Below, piece after piece: positions 7,576 to 16,712 of a DNA stretch of 25,661 nt. Made by a program: the position numbers and the translations under genes. The stretch's first letter is position 1. Each line of letters begins with the position of its first letter. The notes below the pieces were generated by a model, which did not search any database, was not told the DNA's origin, and worked only from the letters and a program-made list of their open reading frames with translations. Source of the DNA: a virus; IMG/VR virus record IMGVR_UViG_3300031629_000069, positions 1 through 25,661 of that record; one strand, given 5' to 3'.

Positions 7576-9204
7576 GTGGCTCTATTATATACAGATCAAG
7601 GCAGACAACAGTCTGCCAGATCATTTTTTCGAGACATCCATAATGAGAATGACTACTTCTATTTTTATGCAAGTAGAGCATTGCCTTGGGAAAATGATGC
7701 TGTGCCTGATACTCCAGAGGATGCTCAGAAGCAGTTAGCTGAATGTAGAAAACAGACTCTTTTTGTTAAAAAGGTTCAGGCGGCTGATGCATGTCTTCTA
7801 GCAAGACGCATAGACTGGATCAACGGCACTGTATATGATGAGCATGATGACGGATATGAAGCGGCATTGACAGCAACGGGTGGAGCCACTACACTCTCTA
7901 CGTCAAATTTTTATGTTATGACATCTGATTTCAATGTCTATAAATGTATTGAAAACAATAATGGTGGAACAAGCATAAGAAAGCCAACTAGTACTGGCAC
8001 AGAAACATTCACATTGAATGATGGATACAAATGGAAATTCATGTTTCAGGTAAGTGTTGCTGATCGCGGTAAGTTTCTCACATTGGATTATATTCCCGTG
8101 AGAAAAGTATCTGGATCAGGGCAACCTACATTTGATGTCAATGGTGAAATAGATGCTATTGTTGTTACTGCGGCTGGCTCTTCGTATGAAACAGTTCCTG
8201 CTGTCACTATAGAAGGTGATGGCACCGGTGCATCTGGTACTGCTGTAATGTCCGGTGGTGCTGTTCAAAGTATCACAATCGATACAGAAGGATATGGATA
8301 TTCATTTGCTAGAATTAGATTTACTGGTGGTGGCGGATCCGGTGCAGCCGCAACTGTCACCTTAGGTTCTTCTGAAACTCCTTCTTTGCAATCTGCGGTT
8401 GAATCAACTGCCATTAAAGGAACGATTGATAAAATAAAAGTTCTTACTACTGGTACAGATTATGTTACTAATGATGCTATTGTAGTTATTACTGGTGACG
8501 GTTCTGGTGCCTCGGCATCACCTGTCATTAATGTGCGAGGAGAGATCACAGGAATTACTGTAATAGCTCCTGGTACAGGCTATACGTTTGCTGATATTAC
8601 AATCACGCAGACTTTAGGTAATGGAACAGGTGCTACGTTTAGACCTGTTTTGTCGCCCAGATTTGGACACGGTGCTAATCCACAGAAAGAATTGTTTGCG
8701 AAGAATGTTGCAGTCAATGTCTCATTTATAAATGACAATCAAGACATTGTAATTGGAGATGAACTTAGATCGAATCCTCCAGCCGGAAATGATTTCAGAC
8801 AGATAGGCATAGTCAAGAACATTCAAAATTTTGCACAGACTGCCAATTTTACTGAGATAGTAGGTACGCCGTGTTATGTAATCACAGTTTCTAATCCAGC
8901 TGTCTACAACTTGGACGACATCATTACATCATCTGATGGCGGTAAATTTATTGTAATACAAAAAGTCGATACAAATAACGACGGCACATATGATGTAGTT
9001 TATTTGCAAAGATTTTATGGAAACATTACTGCAAGTTCTACTCTCGCCAACGTGACATCTGGTGTTTCTGGACTGAGTATAAATACTGTTACTGCACCAG
9101 AGATTGATGTATATTCTGGAGACATTATCTACATGGATAACAGACGTCCTATAATTAGGGATGTAGATCAAACAGAAACCATTAAAGTCGTATTTAAATT
9201 TTAG
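7576..9204 (+). CDS. gp8: Baseplate wedge subunit gp8 with beta-repeat insertion
   Basis: The 542-residue product is much longer than T4 gp8 (334 residues), a wedge protein that dimerises at the baseplate rim. The C-terminus I-I-Y-M-D-N-R-R-P-I-I followed by D-V-D-Q-T-E-T-I-K-V matches the end of T4 gp8 closely, and F-R-Q-I-G-I matches its F-R-Q-I-S-I. The N-terminal half also keeps T4-like segments such as D-G-Y-K-W-K-F-M-F-Q. Residues about 185-355 are inserted relative to T4 and consist of four units with the pattern hydrophobic strand, G-x-x-Y, then a D/G-G-x-G-A turn. A further stretch near residues 430-500 is also absent from T4. Translation starts at GTG (7576), preceded by GAAGAGG at 7561-7567. 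Confidence 0.92.
   Translation: MALLYTDQGRQQSARSFFRDIHNENDYFYFYASRALPWENDAVPDTPEDAQKQLAECRKQTLFVKKVQAADACLLARRIDWINGTVYDEHDDGYEAALTATGGATTLSTSNFYVMTSDFNVYKCIENNNGGTSIRKPTSTGTETFTLNDGYKWKFMFQVSVADRGKFLTLDYIPVRKVSGSGQPTFDVNGEIDAIVVTAAGSSYETVPAVTIEGDGTGASGTAVMSGGAVQSITIDTEGYGYSFARIRFTGGGGSGAAATVTLGSSETPSLQSAVESTAIKGTIDKIKVLTTGTDYVTNDAIVVITGDGSGASASPVINVRGEITGITVIAPGTGYTFADITITQTLGNGTGATFRPVLSPRFGHGANPQKELFAKNVAVNVSFINDNQDIVIGDELRSNPPAGNDFRQIGIVKNIQNFAQTANFTEIVGTPCYVITVSNPAVYNLDDIITSSDGGKFIVIQKVDTNNDGTYDVVYLQRFYGNITASSTLANVTSGVSGLSINTVTAPEIDVYSGDIIYMDNRRPIIRDVDQTETIKVVFKF
9078..9085 (+). promoter_or_regulatory. Candidate late promoter inside gp8 for the 2142-residue gene
   Basis: Exact TATAAATA followed by CTGTT, close to the extended T4 late consensus. 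It lies in the coding end of gp8, with predicted start near 9091, about 126 bases before the ATG at 9217. A chance octamer is possible. Confidence 0.45.
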
Positions 9205-9216
9205 GAATAAAAGAAC

Positions 9217-12200
9217 ATGGCATTAGACTTAAACATTTCACCCTATTATGATGACTTTACGGCTAGTAAGCAGTACGAGAAGGTATTATTCAAACCGGGT
9301 GTAGCAGTTCAGGCTAGAGAACTGACGCAACTTCAATCCTACCTTACCGCAGCCATAGGTAATCATGCACAATTTAATTTGTCTGAGGGCGCGCGGGTAG
9401 ATGGTGGAGAGTCTACCATACTACGAAAGCCTTTCATTAAAATTAATGATGTCGATGCCGCATCTACCACTATCGTAGATTCCGAACTCACTAACTATAC
9501 CGGTGATACAGTCACTGGCTCTATAACTGGAATTACTGCAAAGATTCTGTCTAGCGCAATTGGTAGCGACAGTCATGCAGTAGATAAAAAGACATTATAT
9601 CTTGCTTATACTGGTGGTAATCCAACAGAAGCTGGAAGTGAAGCTAGTTCTATTCACTTCATTGCAGGCGAAACCCTTACAGTCACAAGTACAGATTCTG
9701 GAAGAAATGCTGATACATTTGTTGTAGATAATAACATAAGCGCAACTGTAACTAATCAGAATTATTATGGATACGGTCTGTTCTTTGTAATCTCTGATGG
9801 TATTTTCTTCCTGAAGAATCAATTCGTAACTCACTTACGACAAGAAATTGTTGTAGACAAGTACAACCCAATTGCAAGTTCTTATATTGGACTAAAAGCC
9901 AAAGAGTCTATTGTAAATTCAGACACAGATACTAGCCTACTTGATCCAGCATCAGGTTCTTTCAACTACAACTCTCCCGGAGCAGATCGATATAAGATAG
10001 CAACAGAGATTGCTATCCTGGGAATAGATGTAGATGGTGATGCGGATTTCGTAGCCACCGATAAAATCGTTGACGGTGAATACTATCAGAAACAGCCAGA
10101 AGGCGTTAGTATGCTTTCTATGCTTGGAAAGATTCTCGCAGAAAGAACTTCTGAAGAATCCGGTGACTATGTAACAAAAAAATTCGATATCAATATCGAT
10201 GAGCATTTGGCTACTTCCAATAATCAAGGTAAATTTTCTGCCGCAGATGGTGGAGATGCATTAAAACTTGCTCTATCTATTGGTGGCGGTACTGCATATG
10301 TTAATGGATACAGACATGCGTATGGTACGAGTACTGTACTTCCCGTAAACAAAGGCACCTCAACCCTAATACAAGAAGGTCAAACAGTATCTACAGCATA
10401 CGGAAACTACTTCATAGTTGATGAGTATTGTGGGCTGTGGAACATTGAAGATGGCAATCTAGTCACTCTTTACTCAACCGCCAAAGACGCAGTAACGGCA
10501 GGTACACATGGATCGACAGCGGCTCCTAGTACTGCCCAAATTATTGGACAAGCTAGAGTTAAACATATCTCGTATGATCAGGGCACTCTCGGTACAGCCA
10601 CATGTAAATATCGTATATATCTTTATGACATTAAGATTACAAAAGGCACCCTGTCTAGCGTTAGAGGAATTTATTACTCCGCTGGTACAGATAGTGGCTT
10701 TGCTGATGTTGTTCTAGAAAGTGGTGTTGCGGTACTAAAAGAACCTAATCAGAATAAATTAGTATTCCGAACTCCATATAGAAGTGCTAAGACACTTGCT
10801 GCCGCCGGTGGCGGCTCATATGATACTGCATATTACCATCAAGAAGAGTTCATTGTAACCTTTGCCGCAAACGGCACATCGACACTTGGTGCTACCGGAT
10901 CAATGACTTTTCCGTATTCTTCAAGCATCACTCAAACATTAATTGATCAGAACTTTATCTGTGTTCTCACATCTGCCCAAACTATTAATAGTGTGGCAAT
11001 GGTTGAAGGTCAAGTACTTCCATTAACCGCGGCTATGTTTACTGCTGTTAATGCGACATCAATTTCACTGGATGTTGGTAGCGCAAGTGGAACATTCAAT
11101 GCTAAAATATTCGTGAATGTTAAGAATACAGACACTACTCCTGTTCCCAAGACATTAGTATCTAACGTATACGTCAAGATTAATACTGCAACAAACTCAG
11201 GTGGACGATATGGACCATGGAACTTGGGTATTCCTGATGCATTTAAGATTCAGAATGTTTATGTTAATGGAACTGCTTTTTCTGAAACTGGACAAGATCA
11301 AAAGAATAAATTTACCCTAGACAGTGGACAAACTGACAATCTATATGAACATTCTAAATTGATTGCTAACCCAGATCAATTAGATAATTTAAATAAGTTT
11401 ATTGTTGTTAAGTTACAATGTTTTACTCCAAATTATACCTCCACTAATGGCACTTGGTTCTCAGTCGATTCATATCCTGTTAATGATACTGGTACTGCAA
11501 GTACTATTTTCACTTATGAGATACCCAATTTTAGGTCTAAGAAAGGTGGACTATATGCACTTAGGGATTGTATTGACTTTCGTCCATATGTTTTAGCTAG
11601 TGCTAACATCAGTGGTGTGCTGGCTGATGCAACAATAAATCCCGCTACTGGTACGACTTTACTTAAACCTGATGATGGAATACATGTTCCTGGTCCCATA
11701 ACCAACTTTTCAACTGACGTGGAATTTTATCTTCCTCGTATGGATAAAGTTGTAATATCCGAGCAGGGCGAATTTGTTGTCGCTGAGGGAATTCCTAGTG
11801 TTTCACCACGACCTCCTGTTACAGATTGGGGAATGACTATTGCGGAGCTTAATATTCCTCCGTATCCTTCTATCTCACCCTTTCTAGGAAAGGTACATCA
11901 GAAGCCACATATGACTGTCGGCAAACGCATTCAACAGACAAGACGTTATTCAATGAATGATATTGCTGCCATTGAAAAGAGAATTGGCAGACTAGAATAT
12001 TACACGGCTCTATCCTTGATGGAAAGAGAAGCAGATAGTATGAAGATTCTAGATGCTAGTGGAAATGATCGATTCAAGAATGGAATCTTTGTCAATGTAT
12101 TTGACAGTCATTCGTTAAGTGCAGTTGGCGACCCAGGATTCAAGTCATCAATTAATCCTGTAACTAATTCTGTTGGACCAGCATACGTTGAAGACAATAT

Positions 12201-15200
12201 TAACCTAGACTTCAATTCTTCTGCCTCCAGTAATATTACAAAAACAGGAAGTCTATTAACTCTTCCTTATAGTCCAGTAGTATTCAGTAATAATAGATTT
12301 AGTTCTAAGACTAGAAACTGTGTTGGTGAATTGTTGTTTGACTTTTATGGTGATCTTACTGTCTATCCAAGATCACAGAATCACGTTGATACGTCACGGG
12401 CACCAGATTTAGAACTCATAGATAATTCATTGAGTTTATTTGCTGGTGCTCTAGCCAATAATCTAAACAATGCACAGATCACCTCATCATATGAAGTTAG
12501 CTTTGCCGGTGTAGCAAATGAACCAACATCTGCATCCTTTTATGCTGAAGCAACCGATACAGCCGCATTCTCTGGCACTGCTGATTTCAACGCTACAGCC
12601 AGTGCTGGAGCAAGCGCGACCGATAGCACTGCACGTGGGCGAGTAACAGTACAATCTGATGTCACTGGTATAGTTGATATTTCTGGTAGTGTTGGTATCG
12701 ATGGAGAGATAGGTGTATCAGGATTCATCACTGGTGATGTTATCACATCGACACAGACTGTTACCCAGAGTGCCACCAGCAGAATGCTCACAGCAACTGC
12801 CGGTCCATATACAGAGAACACAATGCAACTGGGCAGCAAGTTAATTAATGTTGATATTAATCAGTTTATGAAGCCTGTACTTCTGTGTGTTATTGGCAGA
12901 CGTATGAAGCCAAATACAAAACTATATGCATTCTTTGATGGTGTTGCAGTTAGTACTTCCTGCACTCCAGTGAATCTTACCTCAGCAACAGACATCGTTG
13001 CCAATCACGCAGAAGCAACTTGGTCATCTAAGTTTCAGAATAACTCAATAGGCGCCCTAGGATCTGCTATTACGACTGATGCTCAAGGAAATTTTGCGGC
13101 AACCTTTAGAATACCCAGTGGAACATTCATCACGGGTGAAAGAATTCTAAGATTCTCTGATGACGCTAAAGATAGAAAAGCATTCGTCACTACCTCGAGT
13201 AACGCATCATACTCATCTTATGGACTATCTACAGTCTCACAAGAGACAGTGATTAGTACACAGGTTCCATCTGTTAACTTTGGACAGACTTCGCCTCGAA
13301 CTACAATCATAGGTTCACAGACCAGTGTAACTGGTGTAGAGATGAAGAATGTGGTAATGGAGCTCGATGCAACTGCATCCGCAAAAGTCACGGCTCAAGC
13401 TGATGCCGACCTTCAACTTACACAACACATTCAAGTAACTGGCGGATTCGATCCTATCGCACAGACTTTTACTGTTCAGTCACCCACTGGAGTCTTCACT
13501 ACTTCAATCAAAGTATTCTTTTCTAGTAAATCGGCAGATATGGGCATCACATGTCAACTACGAGAAGTTGTTAATGGATATCCAGCAAGATCAGTTCTTC
13601 CATATGGAGAAGCATATCTTACTCCAGCACAGGTCAAAGTCACCACTGAAGATTCTGATGGTGTTATAGGGTTTGGCGCCGGAGGCAATCTAGCAACAGA
13701 ATTTACTTTTGAAGCACCTGTGTATCTTAAAGGTGCCACAGAGTATTGTTTCGTACTTCTGCCACAGGGCAACTCACCTGATTACAACATCTGGGTATCT
13801 AAGTTGGGTGATAACAAGATTAATACCACACAAAGAATCTTTGCTGAAGATACTAACATCGACGGTATTCTCTTTACATCGGCAAACAACAGAACGTGGA
13901 ACGCTCACCAAGCTGAAGATATTACCTATCAGATATTGAGAGCAAACTTTACATCTACTTCTGGTTCACTGCAAATAGAGAACTCGGATGTAGATTATCT
14001 TCAGCTTGCTGATTACACGGCTGGTAGACCAATAGTAGGAGAGATGATTCATGGATGGAAGACTTCTATTGCTAATTCTGGATCTGGATATGAAGCTGGT
14101 GATATTATAACACTGGCTAGTTCAGTCGATTCCGCCGGCAAGACACTAACTGGAGTTAAGATTCAAGTAACTGCACCCGCAGTTGGTGCACCCGGTGCGA
14201 TACAAACATATGTTGTTACTGATCCCGGCAGCTTAGAAGCGACATGGGCAGAAGGCGAGAATCCAGGAAACACCGCACAAGCCAGTGTCGCTATTGGCAA
14301 CTTAGGTGGGGGAGATTCAAACGGCAACGGAACTGGTGCAATTATCAACTTGACACTAGCCCGCGGCGTATGCAGTGAAATGAATTCACTGAAAGAGTTT
14401 GGAGCGTTTCAAGTAATCGATGGTCACTTTAGAAATCAATCCTCTCCAGGAGCGATCATTACACCAGTTAGAAGCGGCGCAAGTATAATGACTGTGGCTG
14501 ATATTATCGATAGGAAGTTCAACGAACTGAGAACACTTATTGGTAATATTGATTTTCCTCAGACTTCGTTGCAACATTCATTTGCCGCAACGAATCCTTC
14601 TGGTGTTTCTACTGCTAATTCAACATACGAAGCTATTCCAGTTGACACACGCAAGGGTATTTCTGTTGAAAAAGCAGTCCGATCTTACTCAAATGAGGCA
14701 TACTATCTCACCGGTACAAGTAAGAAGACAATCAATCACAAGATATTATTCGCCACTACTGATGCTAAATTATCTCCTGTTGTAGATGTTACCAGAATGT
14801 CAATGCTGGTTAAGAGTAATATTATTAATAATGTATCTACAAACGAGACAGGAAACAATGGTGGCGCATTATCTCGCTATATCAACAAGCCAGTAATATT
14901 AGCAGACGGACAAGAAGCTGAAGATATTCTTGTGCAGGTTGCATTGAAGCAACCAGTAGGATCGTCAGTTAAGGTTTACGGCAAGTTTATGTCTGCTGAA
15001 GATGATGCAAATTTCATCGATGATATCCCTTGGATTGAATTGGTGCTAAACGATGACTGGAGTCCTAAGACTCCTTCACTATCGGAAACCTCGTTTATTG
15101 ATTTTGGATATAAGATACCTACTGCAAATTTAAATTCATCTGACGCATTTGAGTACACAACAGATCGAGTAACCAATCTAGTTATAGGTACTGTTGGTAC

Positions 15201-15645
15201 AGGATATACTTCTGCACCTGAACTTAAATTTAGTTCTGGCGTGGCTAGTGGATATTCTTTGCTAAGTGGTAGTGGAGTAGGAACAGTCACATTGACTAAT
15301 CCAGGCAGAGATTACGGATCAACTCCTACAATTGAAGTTGGAACGCAGTGGATAACAAATACATCTTATGCTACCGGTCAACAAATATTTCATCTTGCAA
15401 ACTTGTACACAGTAACTAGTGGTGGTAATGTAGGAACTAGTGCTCCGACTCATACATCTGGGTCGCAGACTATGGGAACTGCAACTGTTGCATATGCAGG
15501 AGCAGCCGCGAAAATAACTGCTGTTGTAAGCACAGTAACATTTACTAAGTTTAAGAAGTTTTCGACTAAGCTAGTGTTCCTGTCATCCAACACTTCCAAG
15601 ATACCTCAAGCTAAGGAACTACGATGCATAGCAATGCAAGCCTAG
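9217..15645 (+). CDS. Giant DUF4815-type baseplate/tail fibre protein
   Basis: At 2142 residues this is the largest gene here. The N-terminus (N-I-S-P-Y-Y-D-D-F, then F-K-P-G-V-A-V-Q-A-R-E-L-T-Q-L-Q) is the hallmark of DUF4815-type phage structural proteins, which occupy the gp9/gp10 position in marine T4-like phages. Further typical blocks are a helical segment at about 913-935 (A-I-E-K-R-I-G-R-L-E-Y-Y), M-K-P-N-T-K-L-Y-A-F-F-D-G at 1230-1242, and D-P-I-A-Q-T-F starting at 1412. An Ala/Ser/Thr-rich stretch spans about 1095-1200. G-x-G-Y beta repeats recur at about 1621 and 1990. Residues about 2043-2095 resemble a small carbohydrate-binding module (W, then Y-A-T-G-Q-Q, then L-Y-T-V-T-S-G-G). 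Expected role: peripheral baseplate or host contact. An AGGA overlaps the gp8 stop at 9203-9206. Confidence 0.88.
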   Translation: MALDLNISPYYDDFTASKQYEKVLFKPGVAVQARELTQLQSYLTAAIGNHAQFNLSEGARVDGGESTILRKPFIKINDVDAASTTIVDSELTNYTGDTVTGSITGITAKILSSAIGSDSHAVDKKTLYLAYTGGNPTEAGSEASSIHFIAGETLTVTSTDSGRNADTFVVDNNISATVTNQNYYGYGLFFVISDGIFFLKNQFVTHLRQEIVVDKYNPIASSYIGLKAKESIVNSDTDTSLLDPASGSFNYNSPGADRYKIATEIAILGIDVDGDADFVATDKIVDGEYYQKQPEGVSMLSMLGKILAERTSEESGDYVTKKFDINIDEHLATSNNQGKFSAADGGDALKLALSIGGGTAYVNGYRHAYGTSTVLPVNKGTSTLIQEGQTVSTAYGNYFIVDEYCGLWNIEDGNLVTLYSTAKDAVTAGTHGSTAAPSTAQIIGQARVKHISYDQGTLGTATCKYRIYLYDIKITKGTLSSVRGIYYSAGTDSGFADVVLESGVAVLKEPNQNKLVFRTPYRSAKTLAAAGGGSYDTAYYHQEEFIVTFAANGTSTLGATGSMTFPYSSSITQTLIDQNFICVLTSAQTINSVAMVEGQVLPLTAAMFTAVNATSISLDVGSASGTFNAKIFVNVKNTDTTPVPKTLVSNVYVKINTATNSGGRYGPWNLGIPDAFKIQNVYVNGTAFSETGQDQKNKFTLDSGQTDNLYEHSKLIANPDQLDNLNKFIVVKLQCFTPNYTSTNGTWFSVDSYPVNDTGTASTIFTYEIPNFRSKKGGLYALRDCIDFRPYVLASANISGVLADATINPATGTTLLKPDDGIHVPGPITNFSTDVEFYLPRMDKVVISEQGEFVVAEGIPSVSPRPPVTDWGMTIAELNIPPYPSISPFLGKVHQKPHMTVGKRIQQTRRYSMNDIAAIEKRIGRLEYYTALSLMEREADSMKILDASGNDRFKNGIFVNVFDSHSLSAVGDPGFKSSINPVTNSVGPAYVEDNINLDFNSSASSNITKTGSLLTLPYSPVVFSNNRFSSKTRNCVGELLFDFYGDLTVYPRSQNHVDTSRAPDLELIDNSLSLFAGALANNLNNAQITSSYEVSFAGVANEPTSASFYAEATDTAAFSGTADFNATASAGASATDSTARGRVTVQSDVTGIVDISGSVGIDGEIGVSGFITGDVITSTQTVTQSATSRMLTATAGPYTENTMQLGSKLINVDINQFMKPVLLCVIGRRMKPNTKLYAFFDGVAVSTSCTPVNLTSATDIVANHAEATWSSKFQNNSIGALGSAITTDAQGNFAATFRIPSGTFITGERILRFSDDAKDRKAFVTTSSNASYSSYGLSTVSQETVISTQVPSVNFGQTSPRTTIIGSQTSVTGVEMKNVVMELDATASAKVTAQADADLQLTQHIQVTGGFDPIAQTFTVQSPTGVFTTSIKVFFSSKSADMGITCQLREVVNGYPARSVLPYGEAYLTPAQVKVTTEDSDGVIGFGAGGNLATEFTFEAPVYLKGATEYCFVLLPQGNSPDYNIWVSKLGDNKINTTQRIFAEDTNIDGILFTSANNRTWNAHQAEDITYQILRANFTSTSGSLQIENSDVDYLQLADYTAGRPIVGEMIHGWKTSIANSGSGYEAGDIITLASSVDSAGKTLTGVKIQVTAPAVGAPGAIQTYVVTDPGSLEATWAEGENPGNTAQASVAIGNLGGGDSNGNGTGAIINLTLARGVCSEMNSLKEFGAFQVIDGHFRNQSSPGAIITPVRSGASIMTVADIIDRKFNELRTLIGNIDFPQTSLQHSFAATNPSGVSTANSTYEAIPVDTRKGISVEKAVRSYSNEAYYLTGTSKKTINHKILFATTDAKLSPVVDVTRMSMLVKSNIINNVSTNETGNNGGALSRYINKPVILADGQEAEDILVQVALKQPVGSSVKVYGKFMSAEDDANFIDDIPWIELVLNDDWSPKTPSLSETSFIDFGYKIPTANLNSSDAFEYTTDRVTNLVIGTVGTGYTSAPELKFSSGVASGYSLLSGSGVGTVTLTNPGRDYGSTPTIEVGTQWITNTSYATGQQIFHLANLYTVTSGGNVGTSAPTHTSGSQTMGTATVAYAGAAAKITAVVSTVTFTKFKKFSTKLVFLSSNTSKIPQAKELRCIAMQA

Positions 15646-15851
15646 AACAAAATTCTCGTGATAAATACACACGAGACACCGCGACAGGCGCATTGTTATG
15701 CGTGGACAATAATGGACTAGCGGCTTATAGAAAACAGAAAGCTCGTTCACTTCAAATGGATAAGATGTGTGATGATATAAATAGTCTGAAAGAAGAACTT
15801 TTTGATATAAAAAATGTCCTTAAAACCATCATACAAAAATTCGAACCATAG
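15624..15851 (+). CDS. Small coiled-coil protein overlapping the giant gene
   Basis: The 75-residue product starts inside the last 22 bases of the preceding gene in another frame, with AAGGAA about six bases upstream of its ATG. The N-terminal half contains R-D-K-Y-T-R-D and N-N-G-L-A-A-Y-R-K-Q-K, a pattern I associate with small proteins next to fibre genes in marine T4-like phages. Residues about 45-73 form a short amphipathic helix likely to be a coiled coil. Overlap plus ribosome-binding site suggests translational coupling to the giant protein and perhaps a role as an assembly factor or small virion component; no function is established. Two late-promoter-like octamers lie inside it (15660-15667 and 15776-15783), apparently serving the next gene. 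Confidence 0.75.
   Translation: MHSNASLEQNSRDKYTRDTATGALLCVDNNGLAAYRKQKARSLQMDKMCDDINSLKEELFDIKNVLKTIIQKFEP
15660..15667 (+). promoter_or_regulatory. Weak late promoter-like octamer
   Basis: GATAAATA, one mismatch from the T4 consensus, inside the 75-residue gene and about 193 bases before the next ATG. A better-matching octamer lies downstream at 15776, so this one may be incidental. Confidence 0.3.
15776..15783 (+). promoter_or_regulatory. Late promoter octamer before the duplicated beta-rich gene
   Basis: Exact TATAAATA inside the 75-residue gene. Predicted start near 15789 gives a leader of about 72 bases to the ATG at 15861, which has AGGAAAAGG at 15850-15858 as ribosome-binding site. 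Confidence 0.55.
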
Positions 15852-15860
15852 GAAAAGGCA

Positions 15861-16700
15861 ATGGCAACTATTACACTGAGAGCGACTAAGGGTTCTCCCT
15901 TAACAAATACCGAAGTTGACAACAACTTCACCAACTTAAACAATGACAAGTACGAGTCGGGTGATAGTGTTGCCGTTGCCGCATTAACTGCAACGGGCAA
16001 TTTAACACTCTCGACTGCGGCTACAGTAACCGCGGCAGGTACTACCCAAGGCGGCGGTACTGCTATAACAAAGACTTACAACATTGTATCGACTGCAAAT
16101 GCTAACCAAGGCGTAGTACTACCCGCGGCACTCATTGGTAAAGTCATTAATGTGTATAACATTTCTGGTAATACTATTAAAGTATATCCGGCTGGTGGAG
16201 AATCAATCGATGGTGGATCAGCTAATGCACCGGTCGAAATTGTTGATGATAACGGTAAAGAACTTGTAGGTACAGGAACTGGCTCATGGAGAGCAGTTGG
16301 ATCTGGCGGAAATAATGTACAAGACTTTATCATAAATGGAAGTGCATCATTACTTGGATCTTTGACATATGGTGTAGAGGCTATATCAGCCGCAGGATCT
16401 AATCAAGGTAATGCAACTAGTATAGCTGAGACTATCAGCATTGTAACTTCGGCTAGTGCGGCACAAGGTGTTAAATTACCTACAGCGGCTGCCGGATTAC
16501 ACATCAGTGTTCAAAACACTACTTCCGCAGATATTATTCTATATCCAAATACATCCGATAAAATTGATGGCGGCACGGCTAACGCTGGAGTAGCACTCCC
16601 CGCAAATACAACTACCACTGTAACCTGTAAGGATGCAGTAGACTGGATCAGACATCGCGGTTTGGCAGTCTATAATTCTTCTGGTACATTGATTAACTAA
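15861..16700 (+). CDS. Beta-rich virion protein with two tandem domains (gp10/fibre-like N-terminus)
   Basis: The 279-residue product starts with an N-terminal segment (L-T-N-T-E-V-D-N-N-F-T-N-L-N) that is common at the start of phage tail fibre and short-pin proteins and resembles the I-N-E-N-F-D-E-L-Y stretch of T4 gp10. It is followed by two copies of one domain, about residues 45-146 and 164-268. Both copies contain T-x-Q-G or N-Q-G, an I-V-S/T-x-A-x-A-x-Q-G-V strand, a loop I-x-V-x-N-x-S/T, Y-P, and I-D-G-G-x-A-N-A. This fold fits a trimeric fibre or pin shaft attached to the baseplate. It sits between the DUF4815 protein and the YxG fibre, so it is probably an exposed virion component. 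Function is inferred from pattern and position. Confidence 0.83.
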   Translation: MATITLRATKGSPLTNTEVDNNFTNLNNDKYESGDSVAVAALTATGNLTLSTAATVTAAGTTQGGGTAITKTYNIVSTANANQGVVLPAALIGKVINVYNISGNTIKVYPAGGESIDGGSANAPVEIVDDNGKELVGTGTGSWRAVGSGGNNVQDFIINGSASLLGSLTYGVEAISAAGSNQGNATSIAETISIVTSASAAQGVKLPTAAAGLHISVQNTTSADIILYPNTSDKIDGGTANAGVALPANTTTTVTCKDAVDWIRHRGLAVYNSSGTLIN

Positions 16701-16712
16701 GGGGATTAAAAG

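Noticed and set aside
12540-12839. 99-codon minus-strand frame
   Set aside because: Shadow of an Ala/Ser/Thr-rich part of the giant structural gene; low-complexity antisense frames stay open by composition.
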